Source: Gammaproteobacteria bacterium (GTDB taxonomy: Bacteria; Pseudomonadota; Gammaproteobacteria; Immundisolibacterales; Immundisolibacteraceae). From it: a stretch of 5,570 bases of DNA. A model generated the notes under the pieces. That model made no database searches and was not told where the DNA came from. It worked only from the letters and a program-made list of their open reading frames with translations. Of this stretch, positions 1 through 5,570 are shown piece by piece. Both the position numbers and the translations under genes were made by a program. The stretch covers positions 1-5,570 of the forward strand of contig DQBD01000085.1 in NCBI GenBank assembly GCA_003526065.1, read 5' to 3'. Within the stretch, counting starts at the first letter, position 1, and each line of letters begins with the position of its first letter.

Positions 1-342
1 CCGGCGCAACAGGAACGCCGCCACGCCGCCCGGGCCGGCGGCGTAGCCGCCCAGTCCCAGCACCACGTCCGGCCGCAGCCGCCTCAACAGCCCCAGTGCC
101 CGCGCGAGCGCGCGCAGCAGGCCGAGCGGCGCCGACAGGTAGCGCCACAGTCCCTGGCCACGCAAGCCGGCCACCGGCAGCGTGAACAGCTCGATGCCGG
201 CCGCCGGTACGGCGCGCGCTTCCAGCCCGGCCGCCGTGCCCAGCCACTGCACGGTGTGTCCGTCGTGGCGCAGCTGTTCGGCCACGGCCAGTGCGGGCAT
301 CACGTGCCCGCCGGTGCCGCCGGCCATGATCAGCACGTTCAT
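1..342 (-). CDS. murG: MurG, lipid II-forming GlcNAc transferase (N-terminal part, cut by window edge)
   Basis: MurG transfers GlcNAc from UDP-GlcNAc to lipid I on the inner face of the cytoplasmic membrane, producing lipid II. The first 114 codons are present, of about 355 usual for the family, so this is roughly the N-terminal, acceptor-binding domain up to its second glycine-rich loop. Visible motifs are the first glycine loop GGTGGHV at residues 8-14, with the conserved His13, then WLGTAAGLEAR near residue 34, a GLRGQG segment, and PDVVLGLGGYAAGPGG at about 91-106, the second loop. The ATG start at 342 puts GGTGGH at the expected distance from the N terminus. It overlaps the ftsW stop in an ATGA arrangement (339-342) and has a GGAGG sequence five bases upstream. 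The reading frame is open to the edge with no sign of damage. The UDP-GlcNAc-binding C-terminal domain lies outside the window. Confidence 0.97.
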   Translation of the reverse strand, partial: MNVLIMAGGTGGHVMPALAVAEQLRHDGHTVQWLGTAAGLEARAVPAAGIELFTLPVAGLRGQGLWRYLSAPLGLLRALARALGLLRRLRPDVVLGLGGYAAGPGGVAAFLLRR

Positions 343-1556
343 GACCGCCTCCGGCGCGGCGCGCTGCTCATGGCAGGCGCGCCCAGCGGCGCGGCGCCCC
401 GGCGCACGCGCTGTTCGTGATCGATGCGCAGCAGCAGCGCCACTTGCACGCAGCTGATGACCAGGCTGGTACCGCCGTAGCTCATCAGTGGCAGGGTCAA
501 GCCCTTGGTCGGCAGCACGCCCATGTTGACGCCGAGATTCACGAAGGCCTGAAAACCGAGCGTCAGCGCCAGGCCGTACGCCAGCAGGGCGGCGAAGCCG
601 TCGCCGTTGAGCGCGGCGCGGCGGGCGATGGCAAAGGCCCGCACCACCAGGAAGATGAACAGGCCAATCACGCCCAGAACGGCAAACAGGCCCAGCTCCT
701 CGGCCATTACCGCCAACAGGAAGTCGGTGTGCGCCTCGGGCAGGTAGAACAGCTTTTGCACGCTGTTGCCGAGGCCGACGCCGAACCAGCCGCCCCGACC
801 GAAGGCAATCAGCGATTGGGTCAGCTGGAAACCGGCACCGAACGGGTCGTCCCAGGGGTGCAGGAAGTTGGTCAGTCGGGCCAGTCGGTACGGTGACGCG
901 ACCGCCAGGGCGGCGAGTGCTGCCGCGCCGGTGGCGCCCAGCGCGATGAAATAAAGCCAACGCACGCCATACAGGAAAAGAAGCCCGCCGGTCGCCGCGG
1001 CCAAGACCACGAAGCTGCCGAAATCCGGTTCGGCCAACAGCAGGCCGCCCATGATGCCGAGGCTGACCAGGATCACGCCCATGCGTTCGCGCAGCAATTC
1101 CGGCGTGTCGGCTTCCGACAGGCGCGCGGCGACGAACATCAGAAACGCCAGCTTGGCCAGTTCCGAGGGTTGCAATCGAAAGCCGCCGGCGCCCAGCCAG
1201 CGACTGGCGCCATTGACCTCGATGCCCAGCCCCGGCACCAGCACCAGCACCAGCAGCGCGGTGGCGGCCAGGACCGCGAAGCCGGCCAGGTGATGCCACA
1301 GCGCCACGCGGGCCTGGGAGACCAGGTAGCCGCCGAGCACGCCGAGCGCCAGATACATGGACTGGCGCTGCAGGTAGTACTCGCTGTCGCCGATGCGCTG
1401 GTCGGCGACAGTGATGGAAGCCGAATACACGGCGATCAGGCCGAGCGCCGCCAGCGTCAGCGCCACGCCGAGCAGCGGGAAATCCCACTGTGCCGGTCCG
1501 CGCAGGCCGGCGGCGGCTGTCGCACGGCGGGTCGCAGTGACGTCGACGCTAGCCAT
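339..1556 (-). CDS. ftsW: FtsW, SEDS-family septal peptidoglycan glycosyltransferase
   Basis: FtsW is a multi-pass inner-membrane protein that polymerises lipid II at the division septum together with its partner transpeptidase FtsI. The product is 405 residues (E. coli FtsW is 414). A polar N-terminal tail of about 25 residues precedes about ten hydrophobic segments, the first near 27-47 and the last near 355-378. Family motifs are NGASRWLG at 115-122 with LQPSELAK at 128-135, EPDFG at 176-180, FGRGGWFGVGLGNS at 252-265, LPEAHTDF at 272-279 (Asp278 is in the position thought catalytic in SEDS enzymes), VNMGVLPTKGLTLP at 343-356 and SYGGTSL at 359-365. FtsW and RodA are paralogues; the dcw position and the NGASRW form point to FtsW. 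I chose the ATG at 1556: the frame stays open 65 codons further, but that stretch lies over murD and reads as Arg/Pro/Ala-rich shadow. The start overlaps the murD stop by 8 bases. The C terminus is basic (RRRRS) and overlaps murG signals. Confidence 0.97.
   Translation of the reverse strand: MASVDVTATRRATAAAGLRGPAQWDFPLLGVALTLAALGLIAVYSASITVADQRIGDSEYYLQRQSMYLALGVLGGYLVSQARVALWHHLAGFAVLAATALLVLVLVPGLGIEVNGASRWLGAGGFRLQPSELAKLAFLMFVAARLSEADTPELLRERMGVILVSLGIMGGLLLAEPDFGSFVVLAAATGGLLFLYGVRWLYFIALGATGAAALAALAVASPYRLARLTNFLHPWDDPFGAGFQLTQSLIAFGRGGWFGVGLGNSVQKLFYLPEAHTDFLLAVMAEELGLFAVLGVIGLFIFLVVRAFAIARRAALNGDGFAALLAYGLALTLGFQAFVNLGVNMGVLPTKGLTLPLMSYGGTSLVISCVQVALLLRIDHEQRVRRGAAPLGAPAMSSAPRRRRS
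348..352 (-). promoter_or_regulatory. Ribosome binding site of murG (GGAGG)
   Basis: A perfect GGAGG core sits five bases (CGGTC) before the murG ATG at 342. It lies inside the last codons of ftsW, where CGG AGG CGG TCA TGA encodes Arg-Arg-Arg-Ser-stop. The AGG codon, probably uncommon in a genome this GC-rich, supplies the centre of the site. This is the best Shine-Dalgarno sequence in the window and supports the chosen murG start. Confidence 0.85.
1236..1253 (-). repeat. Three tandem hexamers (CTGGTG) inside ftsW
   Basis: Three exact copies of CTGGTG on the coding strand encode Leu-Val-Leu-Val-Leu-Val, residues 102-107, at the end of a hydrophobic segment before PGLGIEVNGASRW. The copy number is low and the repeat most likely reflects codon choice (CTG and GTG) in a membrane helix. 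Gain or loss of a unit would change the protein by two residues without a frameshift. Confidence 0.7.
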
Positions 1557-2940
1557 GACCGCCGTCCTGTCCCGACAGCGCGCGCGCTGCGGTGGCGAAG
1601 GCGTCGCCGCGCTCGGCATAGCCGGTAAACATGTCGAAGCTGGCGCAGGCGGGCGACAGCAGCACGCCGTCCCCAGCTTGGGCCAGGCGCGCTGCCGCCG
1701 CGACGGCAGCCGGCATGTCGGCGACGCGCTCACACGGCACAGCGTCGCCAATGGTGGCGGCCAGCAGCTCGGTCGATTCGCCGATCAGCACCGCCGCCCG
1801 GCCGTGCGTGGCCAGCGCCTGACGCAGCGGCGCGAAGTCCTGTCCTTTGCCCTGGCCACCGAGAATCAGCACCAGCCGCCCGCTGGGCCGGGTCGGTGCC
1901 AGCCCGTGGATGGCCGCCAGTGTCGCCCCGACGTTGGTGCCCTTGGAGTCGTCGTACCAGGCCACGCCGGCATGCTCGGCAACCCACTGCGTGCGGTGCG
2001 GCAGGCCGGCGAACGCGCGCAGCGCGGCAAGGGCGCCCGGCTGTGGCGCCCCATAGGCCGAGACCAGCGCCACGGCTGCCAGGGCATTGGCGAGGTTGTG
2101 CCGCCCCGGCAGGCGCAGGGCAGCCGCCGGCATCAAGGCCTTGGCGCCATGGGCCAGCCAGGGCCCGTCGGCACGTTGCACGAGGCCGACATCGTCCGTG
2201 CCGGCCGGTGCGCCGAGGCCGAACCAGGACACGCGCTGGGCAGGGCCAAGCGCCGTCGCGAAGCCGGCCACGGTTGCATCGTCACGGTTCAGCACCGCCA
2301 CGCCCGCGCCCTGCAGGACCCGGGCCTTGGCGGCGGCGTAGTCGGCGAGGCTGGCGTGACGGTCCAGGTGGTCGGGGCTGAGGTTCAGCACGCAGGCCAC
2401 CGCCGGGCGCAGGCTGTGGGTGCGCTCGAGCTGGAACGACGACAGCTCCAGCACGTAGGCGTCCGGTTCCGGGTCGGTCAGCAGGTCCAGTGCCGGTGGG
2501 CCGAGGTTGCCGCCGACCGCCACCTCAAGTCCTGCGCCGCGCAGCATCTCGCCGACCAGGGTGGTGACGGTGGACTTGCCGTTGGAGCCGGTGATGGCCA
2601 GCACGGGACGCCGCACGGCGCGGGCGAACAGTTCGATGTCGCCCAGCAGCGGCACGCCGCGTGCGGCGGCGGCCGCCAGCGCCGGCTGGTCGAGGCCGAT
2701 GCCGGGGCTGACGACGATCTCGTCGACGCCGTCGAACGCCGCCGCCGGCCAGTCGCCCAGGTGGATGGCGTGCGCCGGCAGCAGGCGGCGCAACTCGGCC
2801 AGTTGCGGCGGGATGTGGCGCGTGTCGAGCAGGCGCACGGCACACCCGTGGCGCAGCAGGTGGCGCACGCAGGACAGGCCGCTTGCCCCGGCGCCCACCA
2901 CCAGCACCTGTTTTTGTGTATGTGTGGCCACTGCGCGCAT
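1549..2940 (-). CDS. murD: MurD, UDP-N-acetylmuramoyl-L-alanine--D-glutamate ligase
   Basis: MurD is the cytoplasmic ATP-dependent ligase that adds D-glutamate to UDP-MurNAc-L-alanine. The product is 463 residues, slightly longer than E. coli MurD (438). The N-terminal UDP-binding domain has a Rossmann-like loop, VVGAGASG at 14-21, and VVSPGIG at 76-82. The central ATPase domain has the P-loop TGSNGKST at 117-124, GGNLG at 143-147, ELSSFQLE at 165-172, NLSPDHLDRH at 186-195, and Lys205 in YAAAKAR, aligned with the lysine that is carbamylated in this family (Lys198 in E. coli). The link to the C-terminal domain has LPGRHNLANALAA at 277-289. The C-terminal domain has GLPHRTQ at 312-318, DDSKGTN at 330-336 and LSPACASFDMF at 428-438, all typical of MurD. 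The ATG at 2940 lies 4 bases after the mraY stop. No strong Shine-Dalgarno sequence precedes it; a weak GAAG lies about 12 bases upstream, so coupling to mraY translation is likely. The paralogues MurC, MurE and MurF are excluded by ELSSFQLE, SPDHLDRH and SPACASFD. Confidence 0.97.
   Translation of the reverse strand: MRAVATHTQKQVLVVGAGASGLSCVRHLLRHGCAVRLLDTRHIPPQLAELRRLLPAHAIHLGDWPAAAFDGVDEIVVSPGIGLDQPALAAAAARGVPLLGDIELFARAVRRPVLAITGSNGKSTVTTLVGEMLRGAGLEVAVGGNLGPPALDLLTDPEPDAYVLELSSFQLERTHSLRPAVACVLNLSPDHLDRHASLADYAAAKARVLQGAGVAVLNRDDATVAGFATALGPAQRVSWFGLGAPAGTDDVGLVQRADGPWLAHGAKALMPAAALRLPGRHNLANALAAVALVSAYGAPQPGALAALRAFAGLPHRTQWVAEHAGVAWYDDSKGTNVGATLAAIHGLAPTRPSGRLVLILGGQGKGQDFAPLRQALATHGRAAVLIGESTELLAATIGDAVPCERVADMPAAVAAAARLAQAGDGVLLSPACASFDMFTGYAERGDAFATAARALSGQDGGHG
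1565..1569 (-). promoter_or_regulatory. Ribosome binding site of ftsW (CAGGA)
   Basis: The sequence CAGGA, with an AGGA core, lies eight bases before the ATG at 1556 and inside the last codons of murD. It supports initiation at 1556 rather than at the in-frame codons further upstream. The overlap ATGGCTAG (1549-1556) holds both the ftsW start and the murD stop, which suits re-initiation by ribosomes finishing murD. Confidence 0.6.
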
Positions 2941-2944
2941 GCCG

Positions 2945-4027
2945 TCAGCGAATCTTCAGGCTGGCAAGACCCACCAGCACGAGGATGAAGGTGATGATCC
3001 AGAAGCGCACGATCACCCGCGGCTCCGGCCAGCCCTTGAGCTCGAAGTGGTGGTGCAGCGGCGCCATGGCGAAGATGCGCTTGCCGGTGAGCTTGAACGA
3101 GGCCACCTGCAGCATCACCGAGACCGTTTCCATCACGAACACGCCGCCCATGATGAACAGCACCAGCTCCTGGCGGATCAGCACGGCGACGGTGCCCAGC
3201 GTGGCGCCAAGCGCCAGGGCGCCGACGTCGCCCATGAACACCTGCGCCGGGTAGGCGTTGAACCACAAAAAGCCGAGCCCGGCACCGACCATGGCGCCGC
3301 ACACGATGGCCAGTTCGCCGGCGCCGGGCACATACGGCAGGCCCAGATACCGGGCGAACACCTGGTGGCCGGCCACGTAGGCGAAGATGCCGAGCGCGCC
3401 CGCCACCATGACCGTGGGCAGGATGGCCAGGCCATCGAGTCCGTCGGTGAGGTTGACGGCATTGCTGGACCCCACGATCACCAGCAGCGAAGCGGGCACG
3501 AACAGCCAGCCGAGCTGGAAGGTCAGGTCCTTGACGAAGGGCACGATGTAGGTGGTCTCGGTCGGCACCTGCGCCAGGCCGTAGATGGCCAGCGCCGCGG
3601 CCAGGCCGACCACCAGCTGGCCGAGGAACTTGTGACGGGACTTCAGGCCCTTCGAGTTGCGACGGGTGACCTTCAGGTAGTCGTCGAGCCAGCCGATCAG
3701 GCCCACCGCCAGTGTGGCGGCAAAGGCGATCCACACCTTGAGGTTCGACAGGTCCGCCCACAGCAGCGTGGTGATGGCGATGGCCAGCAGGATCAGCGCC
3801 CCGCCCATGGTTGGCGTGCCGGCCTTGCCAAGGTGCGTCTGCGGGCCGTCCTGGCGCACTTGCTGGCCCAGGCGCAGCGCCGTCAGGTAGCGAATCACCG
3901 GGCCGCCCGCCGCCAGGGAGATGACCAACGCCGTCAGGGCGGCCAGGATGGCGCGCAGCGTGATGTAGCGAAACGCATTGAAGCCGCTGATTTCGGTCGC
4001 CAGCCAGTCGAACAGGTGATACAGCAT
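2945..4027 (-). CDS. mraY: MraY, phospho-MurNAc-pentapeptide translocase
   Basis: MraY is the integral inner-membrane enzyme that transfers phospho-MurNAc-pentapeptide from UDP to undecaprenyl phosphate, forming lipid I. The product is 360 residues, exactly the length of E. coli MraY, with about ten hydrophobic segments starting near residue 24 and ending near 357. Catalytic and signature motifs are intact: KAGTPTMGG at 68-76, the Asp pair Asp115-Asp116 in [23 protein letters not shown] at 187-201, Asp267 in [11 protein letters not shown], and the histidine motif MAPLHHHFE at 321-329. These Asp positions match the E. coli numbering (115, 116, 267). The frame stays open far upstream through murF, but MLYHLFDWL at 4027 is the standard MraY N terminus. 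Its ATG shares one base with the murF stop (TGATG), and a GGGGTGA sequence precedes it. A four-base gap separates its stop from murD. Confidence 0.98.
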   Translation of the reverse strand: MLYHLFDWLATEISGFNAFRYITLRAILAALTALVISLAAGGPVIRYLTALRLGQQVRQDGPQTHLGKAGTPTMGGALILLAIAITTLLWADLSNLKVWIAFAATLAVGLIGWLDDYLKVTRRNSKGLKSRHKFLGQLVVGLAAALAIYGLAQVPTETTYIVPFVKDLTFQLGWLFVPASLLVIVGSSNAVNLTDGLDGLAILPTVMVAGALGIFAYVAGHQVFARYLGLPYVPGAGELAIVCGAMVGAGLGFLWFNAYPAQVFMGDVGALALGATLGTVAVLIRQELVLFIMGGVFVMETVSVMLQVASFKLTGKRIFAMAPLHHHFELKGWPEPRVIVRFWIITFILVLVGLASLKIR

Positions 4028-5367
4028 CAGGTCACCCCGTCGACGGCAGTGATTGCTTGAACCACCTGTTCCATGCCGGCGCTGCGCGAGCCTTTGACCA
4101 GTACGGTGACCTCCGGCGCCAGCAGCGGCGCGATGGCGTCGAGCAGGGCGGCTCGGTTGTCGAAGGCGCGGGCGCCGGTGCCGAAGGCGCTCGCGGCGGC
4201 CGCCGACAGCGGCCCCAGCGTGAACAACCGGTCGATGCCCGCCGCATCGGCGGCCGCGCCGCACTGGGCATGCAGTGCGGCTGCCTCGGCACCCAGTTCG
4301 CCCATGTCGCCAAGGACCAGCAGTCGCTGTCCGGGCAGTGCGCCCAGGACATCGATCGCGGCCTGCACCGATAGCGGGTTGGCGTTGTAGCTGTCGTCGA
4401 TGATGCGCGCCCCGTTGCGACCGCGCAGCGGGAACAGGCGCCCGGGTACCGGGCGCACGTTGCCCAGGCCACGGGCGATTTCCGTCGGTGGCCGGCCGGC
4501 CGCCTGTGCCGCGGCGGCGGCGGCCAGTGCGTTGCGCACGTTGTGACGACCGAGCAGGTGCAGGCGCGTGTGTGCGTTGCCGGTCGGTGTCACCAGTTCC
4601 ATCTCGCTGCCGTCGGCCAGCAGGCGGTAGTGCGCGGTGATCTGGGCGCCGGCGCCGAGGCCGAAGGTGCACGTCCGGCGCGCGCCGGCCAGCTGTTGCC
4701 ACAGCGGAAAGTACGTGTCGTCGGCGTTGAGCACGGCCACCGCGTCCGGCGGCAGGTGTTCGATCAGTTCCCCCTTGGCGCGGGCCACGGCCGCCACGCT
4801 GCCGAGCCCCTCGAGGTGGGCCGCGCCGGCGTTGCTGATGACGCCCACGGTGGGCCGCGCCAGGTCCGCCAGGTGGGCGATTTCACCGGCATGGCTCATG
4901 CCCATCTCGACCACGGCCGCGCGGTGGGTGTCGCGCAGTTCGAGCAGTGTCAGCGGCACACCGATGTGGTTGTTGCGGTTGCCGCGGGTGGCCAGCACGG
5001 GGCCGACGCCGGACAGCGCGGCGGCGGTCAGTTCCTTGACCGTGGTCTTGCCGCTGGAGCCGGTGACGGCCACCACGGGCAGGTCGAAGCGCGACCGCCA
5101 GGTCGCGGCCAGCTGCGCCAGCGCGGACAGCGTGTCGGCGACTTCCAGGCTCGGCAAGGCGGGGTGGGCGCGGCACACCAGGGCGCCGGCGGCGCCAGCG
5201 GCAGCCGCCGCTTCAAGGTAGTCATGCCCGTCGAAGCGTGGCCCTTCCAGTGCCACGAACAGCTCGCCGGCGCGCAGCGTGCGGGTGTCGGTGCTGACGC
5301 CGTCGAACGTGCCGGCGGGGCGTGCGGCGGCACCGACGATGGCGGCGGCTTCGGCCAGGGACATCAC
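4027..5367 (-). CDS. murF: MurF, UDP-MurNAc-tripeptide--D-alanyl-D-alanine ligase
   Basis: MurF is the cytoplasmic ATP-dependent ligase that adds D-Ala-D-Ala to UDP-MurNAc-tripeptide, completing the UDP-MurNAc-pentapeptide used by MraY. The product is 446 residues from the GTG at 5367 (E. coli MurF is 452). The N-terminal substrate domain carries GVSTDTRTL at 23-31, GELFVALEG at 34-42 and FDGHDY at 45-50. The ATPase domain carries the P-loop [11 protein letters not shown] at 102-112, [12 protein letters not shown] at 129-140, [10 protein letters not shown] at 154-163 and [12 protein letters not shown] at 179-190. The C-terminal domain contains [11 protein letters not shown] at 273-283, the MurF-specific DDSYNANP at 324-331, LGDMGELG at 352-359 and [10 protein letters not shown] at 424-433. 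The start is ambiguous: the protein begins GTG-ATG, and the ATG at 5364 would give 445 residues. GTG is mildly favoured because the bases before it match those before murG. Either start overlaps the murE stop. Confidence 0.97.
   Translation of the reverse strand: MMSLAEAAAIVGAAARPAGTFDGVSTDTRTLRAGELFVALEGPRFDGHDYLEAAAAAGAAGALVCRAHPALPSLEVADTLSALAQLAATWRSRFDLPVVAVTGSSGKTTVKELTAAALSGVGPVLATRGNRNNHIGVPLTLLELRDTHRAAVVEMGMSHAGEIAHLADLARPTVGVISNAGAAHLEGLGSVAAVARAKGELIEHLPPDAVAVLNADDTYFPLWQQLAGARRTCTFGLGAGAQITAHYRLLADGSEMELVTPTGNAHTRLHLLGRHNVRNALAAAAAAQAAGRPPTEIARGLGNVRPVPGRLFPLRGRNGARIIDDSYNANPLSVQAAIDVLGALPGQRLLVLGDMGELGAEAAALHAQCGAAADAAGIDRLFTLGPLSAAAASAFGTGARAFDNRAALLDAIAPLLAPEVTVLVKGSRSAGMEQVVQAITAVDGVT
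4032..4038 (-). promoter_or_regulatory. Probable ribosome binding site of mraY (GGGGTGA)
   Basis: GGGGTGA lies four bases before the mraY ATG at 4027, within the last codons of murF. Its GGTGA part can pair with the 3' end of 16S rRNA, though the core is not a perfect AGGAGG. Together with the TGATG stop-start overlap it supports the short MraY start. Confidence 0.5.
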
Positions 5368-5570
5368 GACCGCCCCCGCAAGGCCCGCTCGGCGCAGGCG
5401 ATGTCGCTGAACGGGCGCCGCTGGTCGCCGACGATCTGGTACGGCTCGGCGCCCTTGCCGGCAACCAGCACTACATCACGCACGTCGGCGGCGTTGACGG
5501 TGTGGGCAATGGCGTCGGCGCGGTCGTGAATCAGCTCCACGCCGTCGGTGGCCGGCATGCCGGCCAGGAT
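5364..5570 (-). CDS. murE: MurE, UDP-MurNAc-L-Ala-D-Glu ligase for the third stem residue (C-terminal part, cut by window edge)
   Basis: MurE adds the third amino acid, usually meso-2,6-diaminopimelate in Gram-negative bacteria, to UDP-MurNAc-L-Ala-D-Glu in the cytoplasm. Only the last 68 codons are here, of about 490-500 usual, covering the end of the C-terminal domain. The fragment reads ILAG at its start, then DRADAIAHTV (16-25), DVVLVAGKGAEPYQ (32-45) and FSD (54-56), aligning well with the E. coli MurE C terminus around VVLVAGKGHEDYQ. The Gly and Glu of this loop contact diaminopimelate in E. coli MurE (Gly464, Glu468); here they are Gly38 and Glu42 of the fragment. The usual His is replaced by Ala41. 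The DNPR motif that would show substrate choice lies outside the window, so diaminopimelate is inferred. The stop overlaps the murF start. An ATG at 5558 is internal, not the start. Confidence 0.95.
   Translation of the reverse strand: MLAGMPATDGVELIHDRADAIAHTVNAADVRDVVLVAGKGAEPYQIVGDQRRPFSDIACAERALRGRS
5373..5377 (-). promoter_or_regulatory. Probable ribosome binding site of murF (GGGGG)
   Basis: A run GGGGG lies five bases (CGGTC) before the GTG at 5367 and eight bases before the ATG at 5364. It occupies the same position and the same flanking bases as the GGAGG of murG. The run lacks the A of a true GGAGG and would pair less well with 16S rRNA, so murF probably depends on coupling to murE translation. 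Confidence 0.45.

Larger units (their letters stand above)
1..5570 (-). other. Segment of the dcw (division and cell wall) operon, murE to murG
   Basis: Six genes on one strand follow the classical dcw order murE-murF-mraY-murD-ftsW-murG. Junctions are: murE/murF overlap (GTGATG, 5362-5367), murF/mraY TGATG (1 base shared), mraY/murD gap of 4 bases, murD/ftsW 8-base overlap, ftsW/murG ATGA 4-base overlap. No non-coding stretch is long enough for an independent promoter between genes or for a hairpin terminator. Promoters hidden inside coding sequence cannot be excluded by eye. Confidence 0.93.

Noticed and set aside
1557..1751. A 65-residue N-terminal extension of FtsW
   Set aside because: The frame is open but lies entirely over murD. 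It reads as Arg/Pro/Cys/Ala-rich and is unlike FtsW. The ATG at 1556 has a ribosome binding site and gives a normal-length protein.
1393..2988. A 531-codon open frame on the plus strand, antisense to murD
   Set aside because: It mirrors murD and its ends. The translation is rich in Gln, His, Arg and Gly with no recognisable domain, as expected when a GC-rich gene is read backwards. MurD motifs on the other strand explain the region fully.
2478..3761. A 427-codon open frame on the minus strand across mraY and murD
   Set aside because: It is in another frame of both genes, Arg/Pro/Cys-rich and without a domain. A MraY-MurD fusion is excluded because each gene has its own intact stop and start.
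2507..4060. A 517-codon open frame on the plus strand, antisense to mraY and the 5' part of murD
   Set aside because: It is polar, His/Gln/Asp-rich and low in complexity, with no domain. It is an antisense reflection of hydrophobic MraY codons in GC-rich DNA.
4028..4702. A 225-residue N-terminal extension of MraY
   Set aside because: It is a frame shadow of murF, Arg/Gly-rich and not membrane-like. The true MraY N terminus MLYHLFDWL begins at 4027, giving exactly 360 residues.
2569..5072. A near-repeat of 32 bases: 2569-2600 and 5041-5072 match at 28 positions
   Set aside because: Both encode the P-loop and flanking residues of Mur ligases (MurD and MurF). Shared ancestry and codon bias explain it; it is not a mobile or regulatory repeat.
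4543..5529. A 328-codon open frame on the plus strand, antisense to murF and murE
   Set aside because: It has the same shadow composition (Gly, Gln, Arg, Val-rich), no family motif, and lies wholly over two confidently identified genes.
1..5570. A search for an undescribed system, mobile element, CRISPR array, RNA gene or terminator
   Set aside because: The window is filled end to end by six intact-looking housekeeping genes with a 4-base maximum gap. I saw no direct-repeat array, transposase, tRNA-like fold or hairpin with a T run.

Overview
This window is a GC-rich stretch of a bacterial chromosome holding a segment of the division and cell wall (dcw) cluster. Every gene lies on the minus strand. 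In transcription order (right to left) they are murE (3' end only), murF, mraY, murD, ftsW and murG (5' end only). The order and protein lengths fit a proteobacterium. MurE, MraY and MurG resemble gammaproteobacterial proteins most, but betaproteobacteria share this order, so I call the host a GC-rich proteobacterium, probably a gammaproteobacterium, and do not name a genus.

Layout: positions 5570-5364 are the last 68 codons of murE. murF (5367-4027), mraY (4027-2945), murD (2940-1549) and ftsW (1556-339) are complete. murG (342-1) runs off the left edge after 114 codons. Coding is essentially continuous: the only gap is 4 bases between mraY and murD, and the other four junctions overlap by 1 to 8 bases. 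No promoter, terminator, RNA gene, mobile element or CRISPR array is visible, so the six genes look like the interior of one polycistronic, translationally coupled unit.

The genes form a consecutive pathway. MurD, MurE and MurF add D-Glu, the third residue (usually meso-diaminopimelate) and D-Ala-D-Ala to UDP-MurNAc-L-Ala in the cytoplasm. MraY moves the MurNAc-pentapeptide to undecaprenyl phosphate to make lipid I. MurG adds GlcNAc to give lipid II. FtsW is the SEDS-family septal peptidoglycan polymerase. By the usual dcw order, ftsI would be expected beyond the right edge and murC beyond the left edge, but neither is visible.

I found no new system here. The observations worth a second look are small: a shared translation-start cassette at the murE/murF and ftsW/murG junctions that also sets the C-terminal residues of the upstream proteins, an ambiguous murF start, and a His-to-Ala change in the MurE GKGHE motif.
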